Of a DNA stretch of 64,000 nt, positions 26,150-36,504 are shown piece by piece. Position 1 is the stretch's first letter. The number at the start of each line of letters is the position of its first letter. Source of the stretch: Planotetraspora sp. A-T 1434 (GTDB taxonomy: Bacteria; Actinomycetota; Actinomycetes; Streptosporangiales; Streptosporangiaceae); the NCBI RefSeq assembly GCF_025420585.1, contig NZ_JAOEGB010000008.1, forward strand, positions 124,001 to 188,000. Reading direction: 5' to 3'. Under the pieces are notes generated by a model that saw nothing but the letters and a program-made list of their open reading frames with translations, had not been told where the DNA came from and did no database searches. The translations under genes were made by a program, and so were the position numbers.

Positions 26150-26905
26150 ATGGATCACGGAAAATCACAGTTCGGTTCACGGCTCGGTTCGCGGTTCGAC
26201 TCACTGGTCGATGAGGCGTGGCCCGCGCCGCACCGGGCCGAGGCGGGGGGCTGGGTCCACCGGCACGCGGGCGGCGTGACCAAGCGGGCCAACTCCGTGC
26301 TGGCGCTCGGCGAGCGGGCTGATCTGCCCCGGGCGGTGGACGACGCGGAGCGGTTCTACGCGGGCCTCCGCCTGCCCTGTGTGTTCTCCGTCGGTCCGGG
26401 GGCCACGCCGGGGCTCGACGAGGAACTCGAACGCCGGGGCTACCGGACCGCAGACCCCACTCTGATCATGACGGCGCCGCTCGCGGAGGCCGGAGCCGTA
26501 CCGGGCGTGCGGATCGAGGCAGAGCCGTCGGAGCGGTGGTTCGGCACCTGGTGGCGGGTGGACGGCGGCCGTCACGCGGCAGGAGGTGAGACTCCGCCGC
26601 GGGAGTGGGCCCGGCGCATCCTGACCGGAGTCGCCGCGGGCTACCTCCACCTCGAGGAGGGCGCCGCCGGGCGGGCGGTGCCGCAGGGGGAGTGGCTCGG
26701 GATCTACTGCATGGCCGTCGAGCCCCACGCCAGGCGGCGGGGGCTCGGACGGTCGATCATGCGCGCGCTGCTCGGCTGGGGGCGGGAGCGTGGCGCGGCC
26801 CATGCGTACCTGGCCGTGACCGAGGCCAACGCCGGAGCCCGGGCGCTCTACGAGCGGGAAGGGTTCACGGTCGCCGGCCGCTACCACTACCGAGTAGGGC
26901 CATGA
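26150..26905 (+). CDS. GNAT-family N-acetyltransferase
   Basis: 251 residues. The C-terminal GNAT core shows the acetyl-CoA loop in VEPHARRRGLGRSIMRALLG and the last strand in NAGARALYEREGFTVAGRYH. The N-terminal half (AGGWVHRHAGGVTKRANSVL) matches the actinobacterial GNATs whose N-domain is a degenerate second acetyltransferase fold. Substrate unknown. TACGCT (26137-26142) lies 7 nt before the ATG, suggesting a leaderless mRNA. It is divergent from the sugar-ABC operon. Confidence 0.9.
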   Translation: MDHGKSQFGSRLGSRFDSLVDEAWPAPHRAEAGGWVHRHAGGVTKRANSVLALGERADLPRAVDDAERFYAGLRLPCVFSVGPGATPGLDEELERRGYRTADPTLIMTAPLAEAGAVPGVRIEAEPSERWFGTWWRVDGGRHAAGGETPPREWARRILTGVAAGYLHLEEGAAGRAVPQGEWLGIYCMAVEPHARRRGLGRSIMRALLGWGRERGAAHAYLAVTEANAGARALYEREGFTVAGRYHYRVGP

Positions 26906-26986
26906 GGGTGCTGGGACGGCGTGGCGGAGAGGTGGGTCACTCCGCCACGCCGTCTATGGTCGGCGTTCGTCGTAAGCGCCGATGAA

Positions 26987-27217
26987 TCAGCGCTCATCGG
27001 CTGGGGCGGACGCGGGGGATTCACTGAGTCGGGCCGACTCGTCCTGGATCTCAGCGCCTTTGTCGCGCAACACAGTCACGTGCTGACGCCCGTGATGGGC
27101 GCAGAACAGCAACTCCCCACCCACGGGCAGGGTCGCGCGGATGTAGGCCTGAGCACCGCACCGGTCGCACCGGTCCAGGGCTGTCAGCGGCTTGATGGGG
27201 GCGAGAGCTCCAGTCAC
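26987..27217 (-). CDS. Small zinc-ribbon-like protein, DUF7455 type
   Basis: 76 residues. ALDRCDRCGAQAYIR and FCAHHGRQH provide a Cys-x2-Cys and Cys-x2-His pair that could bind zinc. The tail is acidic and Ser-rich. Such small proteins occur next to sigma-factor/topoisomerase regions in many actinomycetes, and their role is unknown. The GTG at 27217 with AAAGG upstream is preferred over a longer frame. Confidence 0.8.
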   Translation of the reverse strand: MTGALAPIKPLTALDRCDRCGAQAYIRATLPVGGELLFCAHHGRQHVTVLRDKGAEIQDESARLSESPASAPADER

Positions 27218-27331
27218 GTATCGCCTTTCGGGTCGCCCCACTGTGTGGGGACGTTGGCGTCAGTCACTTGGCACAACATCTAACCGGATGAGGGCGTTCC
27301 CAATCATGCTCCGACTACGCCGAGAGCAGAA

Positions 27332-27355
27332 TGATCCGGAAAGTGACGCGGATCA
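27332..27355. promoter_or_regulatory. Inverted repeat TGATCCG-N10-CGGATCA upstream of parE
   Basis: Perfect 7-bp arms separated by 10 bp, 108 bp before the parE start. The spacing puts the arms close to two helical turns apart, as for a dimeric regulator. It lies between divergent genes (DUF7455 and parE). Candidate operator. Confidence 0.4.
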
Positions 27356-27395
27356 CAGCGGAAGTGCCGAGTACACCGGTGCGCCTGGCAAGCTT

Positions 27396-27436
27396 GTACG
27401 CGTAAAAACATGGGTGGCGATAAGCTGCGTACGCGT
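27396..27436. promoter_or_regulatory. Direct repeat GTACGCGT in the parE promoter region
   Basis: GTACGCGT occurs at 27396-27403 and 27429-27436, 33 bp apart (about three helical turns). TTGTAC overlaps the first copy and GATAAG follows 19 bp on, a possible promoter with a slightly long spacer. A TGATAA is also near 27446. Not scored. Confidence 0.35.
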
Positions 27437-27462
27437 GTTCGATTGATAAGTGGGAGCTCGTT

Positions 27463-29547
<2,085 letters not shown>

Positions 29548-29570
29548 TGCCCCGGTCAGACAACCGTCGC

Positions 29571-29736
29571 CGTGATCATGCAGGGTTTCCCGGGAAGCTC
29601 GTGGACGTGGGGCCCCCTGGGGCCCCCCGGATCGTGATCATGCATGGATTCCGCCCTATGCGGTCTGATCAGGGCCGGCACTGTTTGTGATCATGGGGTG
29701 TCCGGCGGGCGCACCCACATCAAGCATGATCACGCG
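29571..29736. repeat. Dispersed GTGCATGATCAC repeat, cluster A (downstream of parE)
   Basis: Copies at 29571-29593 (CGTGATCATGCAGGGTTTCC), 29633-29655 (CGTGATCATGCATGGATTCC), a degenerate one at 29686-29705, and an inverted core at 29722-29736 (AGCATGATCACGCG). It fills the 209-bp gap between the parE stop and the convergent carbonic anhydrase. The same element recurs near 33.8 and 38.4 kb. It is not protein-coding as far as I can see. Confidence 0.85.
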
Positions 29737-29756
29737 CAAGGGCGGCGTGCCGTACG

Positions 29757-30251
29757 TCAGGCCTTGACCTCGCGGAGGCGGCCGGTCCTGACGTCGTAGA
29801 CGAAGCCGCGGACCGAGTCGCGGTGCGGGATGAACGGGTCGGCCTTGATCCGGTTCACGGACTGGACGACGTCCTCGTCGAGGTCCGTGAACGCCTCGGC
29901 GGCCCAGTCGGGCTTGATCCCGACCTCTTCCTCGATCTGCCGCTTGAACCCGTCGTCGGTGAAGGTCAGCATGCCGCAGTCGGTGTGGTGGATAAGGATG
30001 ATCTCCCGGGTGCCCAGGAGCCGCTGGCTGATGGCGAGGCTGCGCCGCTCGTCGGCGGTGACCACCCCTCCGGCGTTGCGGATCACGTGCGCGTCGCCCT
30101 CGGACAGCCCGAGCACGCCGTAGGGGTTGAGGCGGGCGTCCATGCAGGCCAGAACCGCGACGTGCTTCGCCGGAGGCAGCGGCAGGTCGCCCTTGTCGAA
30201 GGACGCGGCGTAACGCTCGGCGTTGGCAAGGAGCTCGTCGGTGACGGACAT
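29757..30251 (-). CDS. Beta-class carbonic anhydrase
   Basis: 164 residues. Zinc ligands are Cys36 in LACMDARLNP, His89 and Cys92 in IHHTDCGM, and the Asp38-Arg40 dyad is present, giving the active beta-class (mycobacterial Rv1284-like) pattern. It interconverts CO2 and bicarbonate in the cytosol. The ATG at 30251 has GGAGG 7-8 bases upstream. A second beta-carbonic anhydrase is encoded 1.9 kb upstream on the same strand. AT-rich DNA in front of the gene carries its likely promoter. Confidence 0.94.
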   Translation of the reverse strand: MSVTDELLANAERYAASFDKGDLPLPPAKHVAVLACMDARLNPYGVLGLSEGDAHVIRNAGGVVTADERRSLAISQRLLGTREIILIHHTDCGMLTFTDDGFKRQIEEEVGIKPDWAAEAFTDLDEDVVQSVNRIKADPFIPHRDSVRGFVYDVRTGRLREVKA

Positions 30252-30306
30252 GTATGCCTCCAGGTGTACGGGGGTCGTGACCTCACCCACCTTTGCCGGT
30301 ATTTCC

Positions 30307-30331
30307 TACATAGTCAATAGGTAATATTACT
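30307..30331 (-). promoter_or_regulatory. AT-rich palindrome GTAATATTAC and TTGACT in the carbonic anhydrase upstream region
   Basis: GTAATATTAC (30321-30330) is a perfect 10-bp palindrome in an unusually AT-rich patch. On the minus strand TTGACT (about 30312-30307) follows it and could be a -35 for the carbonic anhydrase. The matching -10 is weak. A second GTAATA follows at 30341. Candidate operator and promoter. Confidence 0.4.
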
Positions 30332-30391
30332 GTGTGTGAGGTAATAATCCATATCCGTGCCCAATTGTCTCTCCGTCTTGATGCCCGCGCG

Positions 30392-30715
30392 TCACCCGGA
30401 TTCGAGCTGCAGCGTGCTCACGCGCGAGCGGGCCTCCACCATGGCCTGCCGGTAGCGCTCGTCCCAGTTGGGGTCGTCGTCGGGGATGGCCCGGACGGTC
30501 TGCTTGGTGAGCTCGACAGGGCCACGGCTCCCCTCGGCGACCTTCCTGACGACGATCAGGGTCCAGCCGTCCTCCATGACGGTGTCGACCTCCCAGCGGG
30601 GTGGCGCCTGGACGGCCCGCCCGCCCCGCTCGCGCGATCCCTTGAGGAGGAGCACGAGCAGGTAGACGAGTGCGGCGACCACGATCAAGGTCACCGGGAG
30701 GGCGAAGAGTCGCAT
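30392..30715 (-). CDS. Small single-pass membrane protein
   Basis: 107 residues. Residues 5-26 (ALPVTLIVVAALVYLLVLLL) are one membrane helix. The rest is a charged cytosolic domain with WEVDTVMEDGWTLIVVRKV and DDDPNWDERYRQAMVEARSR, suggesting a small alpha/beta module. No family is recognised. It lies 107 bp downstream of the SPFH protein gene on the same strand, so it may be its partner at the membrane. Confidence 0.75.
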   Translation of the reverse strand: MRLFALPVTLIVVAALVYLLVLLLKGSRERGGRAVQAPPRWEVDTVMEDGWTLIVVRKVAEGSRGPVELTKQTVRAIPDDDPNWDERYRQAMVEARSRVSTLQLESG

Positions 30716-30822
30716 CGGTTCCGACCCCCTGCTTGGTGAGGAGTGCGACCTGCTTGGTGAGCGGCGAGTTGCTGGGTGAGGAGCGGGCTGCTCGGTGGGG
30801 AGGATCTACTTGGTGGAGAGGA
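30716..30822. repeat. Degenerate tandem repeat derived from the 3' end of the SPFH gene
   Basis: About six imperfect copies of a CTGCTTGGTGAGGAG-type unit run through this gap. The last one merges with CTACTTGGTGGGGAG, which on the minus strand encodes the SPFH protein's final Leu-Pro-Thr-Lys-stop. The array therefore looks like decayed duplications of that gene end. Confidence 0.6.
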
Positions 30823-31827
30823 CTACTTGGTGGGGAGCGCGACGCCTCCAGTATTGCCCGGCGCGTACACCGTGATGCCCTGCGGGAGCGCCTTCAGTTT
30901 CTCGATGTCGGCACATGTCGGGCACTTGTTGTAGCCGTCCTGGCGCGCCTTGTTCGCGTCGGCCTCCGCGCGGGCCTGGGCCACCTTGGCCTGTGCCTCG
31001 GTGACCTTGGCGAAGGCCGCCTGGGCCTGGTCCACGGCGGACTGGACCTCGGCCGGCAGGGTGACCCTGGACAGGTTGAAATGGATCCCGGTGAGGAAGT
31101 CCGCGCCGAGCGTGGCCTTGAGGTCCTCGGCCAGGCTGGTGTTCACCGCGTTCTGGATCTTCGCGATGTTGGCGTTGTTGCCCTGCTGCTGCAGCCCGCC
31201 CTGCTGGTTGGAGGTGTTCTGCACCAGGGCGCAGGAGGACACGAGCTCGGCGCAGCGGAAGCTGTTGATCTGCGTGCGCAGGTCGTTGTCGATCACGGGG
31301 CGAATGATCTGGTCGAGGAAGGCCGACCAGCCCTCGTCGCCGTCCCAGGGGTAGTAGGTCCCGCCGCCCGCGCTGCGGAACTTCCGGGTGCCGAACTTGT
31401 CGTCGAACGACTTGAGCGTCCCGTGATCGAGGTTGAGCGCGAAGTAAAGCGTGCCCTCGATGCCCATGTTGACGCCGTCGCTGCTCGGCACGGTCACCAC
31501 GTCGACGCCGGAGCGCTCGCCCCGGCCGGAGTCCGAGGTGATCGTGTAGAAGCGCTGCTGGGCCGGGTAGCGGTGGATCTGGGACCACCAGCCGATCCAC
31601 GTGACGCTCGACCCCGGATCGATGATCTGCCGGACACGGTTGTCGTCGAGCGGGCCGCCGTCGCGGACGACGGCCACCTCGCCGCCGTTCGTCCGCTCGA
31701 ATCCGTTGAAGACTCCGAGGACGGTCGGCACGGCGACGACGATGAGCGCGATCACCGCCAGGATCGCGAGCCTGCGGAAGGACCGGGATCCGCCCGCGTC
31801 TGTGTGGGTGGGGGTGCGGCTGGGCAT
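30823..31827 (-). CDS. SPFH/Band 7 (prohibitin-like) membrane protein
   Basis: 334 residues. A single N-terminal membrane anchor (about 19-40, LAILAVIALIVVAVPTVLGV) is followed by an SPFH domain (NGGEVAVVRDGGPLDDNRVR, MGIEGTLYFALN). A Gln/Asn-rich middle comes next, then an Ala/Lys/Glu coiled coil (AFAKVTEAQAKVAQARAEAD), and a C-terminal Cys-x2-Cys (YNKCPTCADIEKL). SPFH proteins form rings on membranes and scaffold proteases or microdomains. GAGGAG before the ATG supports the start. It is flanked on the same strand by two carbonic anhydrase genes. Confidence 0.88.
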   Translation of the reverse strand: MPSRTPTHTDAGGSRSFRRLAILAVIALIVVAVPTVLGVFNGFERTNGGEVAVVRDGGPLDDNRVRQIIDPGSSVTWIGWWSQIHRYPAQQRFYTITSDSGRGERSGVDVVTVPSSDGVNMGIEGTLYFALNLDHGTLKSFDDKFGTRKFRSAGGGTYYPWDGDEGWSAFLDQIIRPVIDNDLRTQINSFRCAELVSSCALVQNTSNQQGGLQQQGNNANIAKIQNAVNTSLAEDLKATLGADFLTGIHFNLSRVTLPAEVQSAVDQAQAAFAKVTEAQAKVAQARAEADANKARQDGYNKCPTCADIEKLKALPQGITVYAPGNTGGVALPTK

Positions 31828-32039
31828 CTGGGGCTCCTCTGGAGGGACCGCGGAGCCGCCTCGGATGGCTGCCTGGAGAGGCGCATCGGATGGGCTGCCG
31901 CGCGGCGATGGAACTCACCAGGAAACGTAGCAGCCCCCCGGCGCGGTTCCCGTTCCCGCACGACCTGGGGGGCCCGTACCAGCCGGGGGGCACGAGCTGG
32001 GGCTCGTACGAGCTGGAAGGCCCGCACGGCCCCGGGGCC

Positions 32040-32082
32040 GGTTCCCCGTACGGCCGGCGGGCGCCGCCGTACGGGGGGAACC
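32040..32082 (-). terminator. Strong GC hairpin downstream of carbonic anhydrase 2
   Basis: Arms GGTTCCCCGTACGG (32040-32053) and CCGTACGGGGGGAACC (32067-32082) pair with a two-base bulge across a 13-nt loop. It lies about 47 bp past the stop of the minus-strand carbonic anhydrase. There is no U-tract, so termination is plausible but not certain, as is usual in actinomycetes. Confidence 0.5.
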
Positions 32083-32093
32083 GGAGGGCGTCA

Positions 32094-32123
32094 GAGCTCT
32101 CGGGAGCTCTCGGGAGCTCTCGG
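32094..32123. repeat. Three 10-bp GAGCTCTCGG tandem repeats
   Basis: Three perfect units immediately downstream of the carbonic anhydrase stop codon, followed by a diverged GAGCTGTCAG. Probably slippage-generated and a possible variable-number locus. Confidence 0.8.
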
Positions 32124-32128
32124 AGCTG

Positions 32129-32629
32129 TCAGAGCTCGATGGGCAGCAGCTTGCCGGTGTGCACGTCGTAGATCGCGCCGCCGACGGTCAGCGAGCCGGG
32201 GAGGAACGGGCTCGTCCGGATGCGGGTCAGGTCGTGCTTGAGCGCCGCGCCCTGGTCGGGCACGGTGCTGAACTCCAGGCTCCGCGTGTCCACGCCGTAC
32301 TCGGCGGCGATTAGCTTGTGCACGTCGTCGTCGGTGGACTTGGCCATCCGGCAGTCGGTGTGCGGCATGACCAGGACGCGGTCGACCCCGAGCAGGTAGA
32401 CGGCGAGGACCAGCGTGCGCAGCACGTCGTCGGTCACCCGGGCGCCCGCGTTGCGGAGGATCTTCGCGTCACCCGCCCGGAGCCCGAGCAGCCCGAGCGG
32501 GTCGATGCGGGAGTCCATGCAGGTCACGATGGCCAGACCGCGAGCGGCCCGGCCTGTCAGGTCGGAGTGTCTGAAATTGCTCGCATACGTGTCGTTGGCG
32601 GCGAGGAGATCGTCAAAGGCACCCGTCAT
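32129..32629 (-). CDS. Second beta-class carbonic anhydrase
   Basis: 166 residues. Zn ligands Cys37 (VTCMDSRIDPLG), His90 and Cys93 (MPHTDCRM) and the Asp39-Arg41 dyad are present. The usual Gly after the last Cys is Arg here (TDCRMAKS), a small departure from the other copy. The two carbonic anhydrases are clearly diverged, so this is an old paralogue rather than a recent duplication. Probably the first gene of the run CA2 - SPFH - small membrane protein - CA1, though the gap of 301 bp with a hairpin may separate transcripts. Confidence 0.93.
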   Translation of the reverse strand: MTGAFDDLLAANDTYASNFRHSDLTGRAARGLAIVTCMDSRIDPLGLLGLRAGDAKILRNAGARVTDDVLRTLVLAVYLLGVDRVLVMPHTDCRMAKSTDDDVHKLIAAEYGVDTRSLEFSTVPDQGAALKHDLTRIRTSPFLPGSLTVGGAIYDVHTGKLLPIEL

Positions 32630-32708
32630 GAGATAGATGTTCCCTCATGGCCGTTCGCCGATACGCAGCGGGTCAGGGTGCGAGGGGGTCAGGGGGGTCA
32701 GGCGGGTC

Positions 32709-33266
32709 TCAGCCGGGCTCGTTGCCGGGCTTCCACTTGATGCCGCAGCCCAGGCTGGGGCTCTGGTCCGGTACGGCATGGCCTTCCAGCACGGCGTCCG
32801 CGGCCGCCCGCAGGGAGGCGCCGGTCACCGGGACGTCGTTCCTCGGCCGCGCGCCGTCGAACTCGCCGCGGTAGGCCAGCTTGTGATCGGCGTCGAACAG
32901 GAAGAAGTCCGGCGTGCAGGCGGCGCGGTAGGCCCGGGCGACGTCCTGTGACTCGTCCACGAGGTACGGAAAGCCGAACGCGGCTCGCTCGGCCTGCTCG
33001 GCCAGATGTGGCACATCGTCGTCCGGGTAGTTGACCACGTCATTGCTGGAGATCCCGATCGTCGCGATGCGGCCCCGGTAGTCGGCGGCGAACCGGCCGA
33101 GCCCCTCCTCGATCCTCCGGACGTAGGGGCAGTGGTTCGAGAGGAAGACGACCAGGACGGGGGAGCCCTTGAGGTCGGACAGCGCGACCCGGTCACCGGT
33201 GATGGAGGGCAGATCGAACTCGGGCGCGGAGGTACCGAGGGGCACCATGAACGAATTGACGGCCAT
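32709..33266 (-). CDS. Thioredoxin-fold/AhpC-TSA family protein
   Basis: 185 residues. The thioredoxin-like core has PLGTSAPEFDLPSITGDRVA, LVVFLSNHCPYVRRIEEGLG and a cis-Pro block in CTPDFFLFDADHKL. The active-site region has one cysteine (NHCPYVRR), where CxxC thioredoxins have two, so it resembles the single-Cys peroxiredoxin-like family seen beside many bacterial redox genes. Likely a thiol peroxidase or redox sensor. ATG 33266 with GGAAGG nine bases upstream is chosen over ATG 33275. Confidence 0.88.
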   Translation of the reverse strand: MAVNSFMVPLGTSAPEFDLPSITGDRVALSDLKGSPVLVVFLSNHCPYVRRIEEGLGRFAADYRGRIATIGISSNDVVNYPDDDVPHLAEQAERAAFGFPYLVDESQDVARAYRAACTPDFFLFDADHKLAYRGEFDGARPRNDVPVTGASLRAAADAVLEGHAVPDQSPSLGCGIKWKPGNEPG

Positions 33267-33373
33267 GCATTCCATCCTTCCCCATCCGCGCGGAACCCGC
33301 TGGGCCTGGGCCGGAGGTCGACACCGGTATAGAGTCTTTGGAGGTGTTTCCCCTATTACCGAGGAGGTCGACG

Positions 33374-33745
33374 ATGAGCGGGATCGCCCGGATGCACTCG
33401 GTCGTGCTGGACTGCCCGGATCCGAAGGCGCTGGCAGAGTTCTACTCCGCCCTGGTCGGGTGGAAGGTCACGCGAGTGGACGACGACTGGGCCACGGTCG
33501 GCGACGGGGGGCAGTTCCACCTGTGCTTCCAGCTGGCGCCCGATCACAAGCCGCCCATCTGGCCGGACCCGGAGCATCCGCAGCAGGCTCACATCGACGT
33601 GGTCGTCGACGACATGGCGAAGGCGGAGGCCGAGGTCCTGGCCCTGGGCGCGGTGAAGCACGCCCACCAGCCCGCCGAGAAGGGAAGCTTCACCGTCTTC
33701 CTCGACCCGGCCGGGCACCCCTTCTGTCTCTGCGACGCCAACTGA
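33374..33745 (+). CDS. VOC (glyoxalase/bleomycin-resistance fold) protein
   Basis: 123 residues, one paired betaalphabetabetabeta VOC unit: MHSVVLDCPDPKALAEFYSA at the start, HIDVVVDDMAKAEAEVLALG, and the closing FTVFLDPAGHPFCLC. This glyoxalase-like subgroup is common in actinomycetes and its ligand is unknown. GAGGAGG seven bases upstream supports the ATG. The stop codon lies inside the first unit of a 51-bp tandem duplication. Confidence 0.92.
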   Translation: MSGIARMHSVVLDCPDPKALAEFYSALVGWKVTRVDDDWATVGDGGQFHLCFQLAPDHKPPIWPDPEHPQQAHIDVVVDDMAKAEAEVLALGAVKHAHQPAEKGSFTVFLDPAGHPFCLCDAN

Positions 33746-33998
33746 CCGCCTCACCTTCAGCGTGATCATGCATGGGTTCCCAGTGAGGGTGGCTGACCGC
33801 CTCACCCTTCAGCGTGATCATGCATAAGTTCCCATGCGGCGCGCTGACCTGCGAGAACGGACATCTTGATCATGCAGTCCGAACTGCATGATCACATTCG
33901 TCGGTTCCCCTGGTGGCTCCCCAGGGGAATCCGTGCATGATCACGCTGCGGGTTGGGGCCGCTCGAGGCATGCCTCCGGGAACGTGTGCATGATCACG
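33742..33998. repeat. Dispersed GTGCATGATCAC repeat, cluster B, including a 51-bp tandem duplication
   Basis: The region between the VOC stop and the parC stop is almost entirely repeats. Two 51-bp units start at 33742 and 33793 (CTGACCGCCTCACC..., each with CGTGATCATGCAT and a TTCCCA end). A perfect inverted pair TGATCATGCAGT/ACTGCATGATCA with a 4-bp loop lies at 33867-33894. Inverted copies lie at 33925-33945 (GGGAATCCGTGCATGATCAC) and 33978-33998. The last contains the parC stop codon. Confidence 0.88.
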
Positions 33999-36504
33999 GC
34001 GCGGTTGTATCGGGGGCATTGGACGTGCCGGCTTGGGCGTCAAAGTCGGCCGCCGAGGCTCCGAGCGACCCGCCGATCGCCGCTATCGCGTGCACGAGCC
34101 GTACGCCCGAGCCGTCGCGGCGGCCGAGCTCCTCGGGGAGCGGCACCGGCTTGCCGGTCGAGGACACGGCCTTGGCGGGCGCCGGGCCCGCCCACGCCAG
34201 CAGCAGGACGTCCTCGCCCTTCAGGAAGCGCTGGGCGCGCACTCCTCCGGTCGCCCGGCCCTTCGGGGGGAACTCGGCGTAGTCGGAGACCTTGCCCGCG
34301 CCCATCTGGGTGCCCGGCAGGGCCGTCGATGAGCCCGCGATCGTCACAACCCGTGACTCCCGGCTGGGATCGACCACGCCGAACCAGACGACCCGGGCGT
34401 CCCCCTCCAGGCGGACCCCGGCCATCCCTCCCGCGGGGCGGCCCTGCGGCCGGACCGCGGAGGCGGGATAGCGCAGGAGCTGGGCGTCCGAGGTGATGAA
34501 GACCAGGTCATGGTCGGGGGAGGCCAGTTCGACCGCGCCCACCACGGTGTCGCCCTCACGGAGCCCGATGACCTCGAAGTCGTCGCGGTTCACCGGATAT
34601 TCGGGAACGACCCGTTTGACCACGCCCTGGGCCGTGCCGAGGGCGAGCCCGGGGCTGTCCGGGTCGAGCGAGCCCAGCCCGACGACCTTCTCGTCCGGGT
34701 TGAGCACGACATATTCCGAAACGGGGTGCCCGCCCGCCAGCGTCGGCGGATTGGCCGAAGGCGGCAGCGCGGGCAGGTCGAGCACCGACACCCGGATCAG
34801 GCGGCCCTGGGAGGTCACCACACCCACCTCACCCCGGACCGTCGAGCGCACGACCGACACGAGCACGTCGTGGGCCGCCCGCTCGCCGTCGCCCTCGATG
34901 GGCGTGGCGTCGGCCGTACGGGCGAGGAGGCCCGTGGAGGAGAGCAGCACGAGGCAGGGGTCGTCGGCCACCTCGAGGGGCACCACGGCGGCCCTGGCCG
35001 CGCCGGACGACTCCAGCAGGACGGTGCGCCGGGGCGTGCCGTACGTCTTGGCGACCTCGGCCAGCTCGCTCGACACCACCTGGCGGAGCCGCGTCTCGGA
35101 GGACAGGATCTCGGAGAGCTCGGCGATGTCCGCCTGGAGCGTCTCCTTCTCCCGGTCCAGCTCCAGCTTGTCGTAGCGGGTCAGGCGGCGCAGCGGGGTG
35201 TCGAGGATGTAGTTCGACTGGATCTCGCTCAGCTCGAACGTCTCCATGAGCCGCGCCCGCGCCTGGGCCGAGTCGTCCGAGGAGCGGATGACGCGGATGA
35301 CCTCGTCGATGTTGAGCAGCGCGATGATAAGGCCGTCCACCAGGTGGAGGCGCTCCTCGCGCTTGCGGCGCCGGAAGAGCGACCGCCTGCGGACGACGTC
35401 GATCCGGTGGTCGACGTAGACCGTCAGCAGGTCGCGCAGGCCGAGCGTGCGCGGCTGCCCGTCGACGAGCGCCACGTTGTTGATGCCGAAGGTCTCCTCC
35501 ATCGGCGTCAGGCGGTAGAGCTCCTCGAGCACGGCCTCCGGGTGGAAGCCGTTCTTGACCTCGATCACCAGGCGGAGGCCCTTGTGGCGGTCGGTCAGGT
35601 CCTTGAGGTCGGAGATGCCGCTGAGCTTCTTGGAGGTCACCAGCTCCTTGATCTTCGTGACCACGCGCTCCGGGCCGACGTTGAAGGGCAACTCGGTGAC
35701 GACGATGCCCTTGCGCCGCGGGGTCACGTGCTCGATCGTCGCCTTGGCCCGCATGCGGAACGTGCCGCGGCCGGTCTCGTAGGCGTCCCTGATCCCGCCG
35801 AGGCCGATGATCGAGCCGCCCGTGGGCAGGTCGGGGCCGGGGATGAAGCGCATCAGCTCGTCGAGCGTCGCGTCCGGCTTCTTGATCAGATGCCGGGCCG
35901 CCGCGATGACCTCGCCGAGGTTGTGCGGGGCCATGTTGGTCGCCATCCCGACCGCGATGCCACTGGTGCCGTTGACCAGCAGGTTCGGGAACGCCGACGG
36001 CATGACCGAGGGCTCGGTCTCCTGGCCGTCGTAGTTCGGCTTGAAGTTGACCGTGTCCTCGTCGATCGACTGCACCATGAGCATGGCCGTCGCGGCGAGG
36101 CGGGCCTCGGTGTACCGCATGGCCGCCGGCAGGTCGTCCGGCGAGCCGAAGTTGCCGTGCCCGTCCACCAGCGGAAGCCGCATGGAGAACGGCTGCGCCA
36201 GACGCACAAGCGCGTCGTAGATCGCGGCGTCGCCGTGCGGGTGCAGCTTGCCCATCACGTCGCCGACTACCCGCGAGGATTTGACGTGACCCCGGTCGGG
36301 GCGCAGCCCCATCTCGCTCATCGAGTAGAGGATGCGGCGCTGGACTGGCTTGAGACCGTCGCGAGCGTCGGGGAGCGCGCGCTGGTAGATCACCGAGTAG
36401 GCGTACTCCAGGTAGCTGTTGCGCATCTCCGCGGAAACGTCGATGTCGACGATCCGCTCCTCGAACTCCTCGTCCGGCGGGCGTGTGGTCGTGCGTCGGG
36501 CCAT
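33994..36504 (-). CDS. parC: Type IIA DNA topoisomerase A subunit (topoisomerase IV/ParC-like)
   Basis: 836 residues. The breakage-reunion domain has [40 protein letters not shown] and the active-site Tyr in [13 protein letters not shown]. Where E. coli GyrA has Ser83, this protein has Ala (GDAAIYD), a change linked elsewhere to weaker fluoroquinolone binding. The C-terminal beta-pinwheel is present but no canonical GyrA box (QRGGKG) is visible; [13 protein letters not shown] stands in its place, favouring a decatenating ParC-like role over a supercoiling one. ATG 36504 or 36513. The last codon and stop lie in a repeat copy. Partner: parE at 27463. Confidence 0.94.
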   Translation of the reverse strand: MARRTTTRPPDEEFEERIVDIDVSAEMRNSYLEYAYSVIYQRALPDARDGLKPVQRRILYSMSEMGLRPDRGHVKSSRVVGDVMGKLHPHGDAAIYDALVRLAQPFSMRLPLVDGHGNFGSPDDLPAAMRYTEARLAATAMLMVQSIDEDTVNFKPNYDGQETEPSVMPSAFPNLLVNGTSGIAVGMATNMAPHNLGEVIAAARHLIKKPDATLDELMRFIPGPDLPTGGSIIGLGGIRDAYETGRGTFRMRAKATIEHVTPRRKGIVVTELPFNVGPERVVTKIKELVTSKKLSGISDLKDLTDRHKGLRLVIEVKNGFHPEAVLEELYRLTPMEETFGINNVALVDGQPRTLGLRDLLTVYVDHRIDVVRRRSLFRRRKREERLHLVDGLIIALLNIDEVIRVIRSSDDSAQARARLMETFELSEIQSNYILDTPLRRLTRYDKLELDREKETLQADIAELSEILSSETRLRQVVSSELAEVAKTYGTPRRTVLLESSGAARAAVVPLEVADDPCLVLLSSTGLLARTADATPIEGDGERAAHDVLVSVVRSTVRGEVGVVTSQGRLIRVSVLDLPALPPSANPPTLAGGHPVSEYVVLNPDEKVVGLGSLDPDSPGLALGTAQGVVKRVVPEYPVNRDDFEVIGLREGDTVVGAVELASPDHDLVFITSDAQLLRYPASAVRPQGRPAGGMAGVRLEGDARVVWFGVVDPSRESRVVTIAGSSTALPGTQMGAGKVSDYAEFPPKGRATGGVRAQRFLKGEDVLLLAWAGPAPAKAVSSTGKPVPLPEELGRRDGSGVRLVHAIAAIGGSLGASAADFDAQAGTSNAPDTTAP

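Larger units (their letters stand above)
31828..32128. other. Intergenic stretch with hairpin and short repeats, no gene seen
   Basis: 301 bp between the SPFH start and the carbonic anhydrase stop. It holds the palindrome GCTCGTACGAGC (32002-32013), a long hairpin (32040-32082) and three 10-bp repeats (32094-32123). No credible coding frame. Confidence 0.7.
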
